NCBI GenBank assembly: GCA_945873625.1
Contig: CAMCDS010000021.1
Coordinates: forward strand, 1 to 39,695
DNA: 39,695 nt
Reading direction: 5' to 3'
From: an uncultured Porphyromonadaceae bacterium
GTDB taxonomy: Bacteria > Bacteroidota > Bacteroidia > Bacteroidales > Muribaculaceae
The notes under the pieces were generated by a model. The model saw nothing but the letters and a program-made list of their open reading frames with translations, did no database searches and was not told the DNA's origin. This document shows, one piece after another, positions 39,687-39,695 of this stretch; positions within the stretch are counted from its first letter, which is position 1, and the number at the start of each line of letters is the position of its first letter. The position numbers and the translations under genes were made by a program.

Positions 39687-39695
39687 CGACTACTT

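Overview
The window looks like chromosome from a GC-rich member of the Bacteroidales (Bacteroidota). The evidence is a type IX secretion (T9SS) core operon, Bacteroidota-only families (DUF4292, DUF4954, PorT, PorP/SprF), lipoproteins with Bacteroidota-style lipoboxes, almost no Shine-Dalgarno sequences, and many promoters of the Bacteroidota form TTTG-N19/20-TAnnTTTG. Coding DNA is GC-rich and the promoters stand out as AT-rich islands. A Muribaculaceae-like gut commensal would fit, but the family cannot be fixed from sequence alone. No phage, integrase, transposase, CRISPR array or rRNA was seen.

Layout. 1-450: a small lipoprotein with a terminator. 507-9290: one forward run porT-porP-porK-porL-porM-porN (outer-membrane barrels, the lipoprotein ring, the inner-membrane PorL/PorM motor and PorN) followed 27 bp later by a polysaccharide flippase. 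9354-14745: trkA coupled to a glycosyltransferase, a 55-residue 2[4Fe-4S] ferredoxin with its own promoter and terminator, two coupled glycosyltransferases, and a divergent fourth one. 14809-16909: rpsA with a structured leader of about 200 nt and a 3' hairpin. 17017-23072: a two-helix K+ channel, then hflX-DUF4954-prmC-recX-comF with overlapping genes. 23146-29526: a small unknown gene, then on the minus strand dgt, a TPM-domain protein with zinc ribbons, a DUF3298 lipoprotein, trkH and an AraC-type regulator. 29615-29838: tRNA-Leu(UAA) with promoter and terminator. 29837-30967: a flippase-like membrane protein. 30968-31723: non-coding DNA holding two different palindromic repeat elements. 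31724-37457: minus-strand operon dut-TPR-DUF4292-EnvC-like-acyltransferase. 37609-39297: an HD-domain protein and branched-chain aminotransferase. 39298-39695: the ilvE promoter, a candidate non-coding RNA with its own promoter, and a promoter pointing out of the window.

Themes. Much of the window concerns the cell envelope: protein secretion, glycan building and flipping, peptidoglycan hydrolase control and outer-membrane lipoproteins. Three K+ transport genes (trkA, a channel, trkH) lie within 17 kb but in separate transcription units. Two nucleotide-pool enzymes (dUTPase, dGTPase) are also present.

The most unusual parts are not proteins: a 323-bp imperfect inverted-repeat element with internally conserved hairpins and a tandem-repeat core (31081-31403), a nearby REP-like palindrome pair (31527-31625), a candidate ~180-nt RNA upstream of ilvE, the rpsA leader, and a perfect palindrome just before porT.
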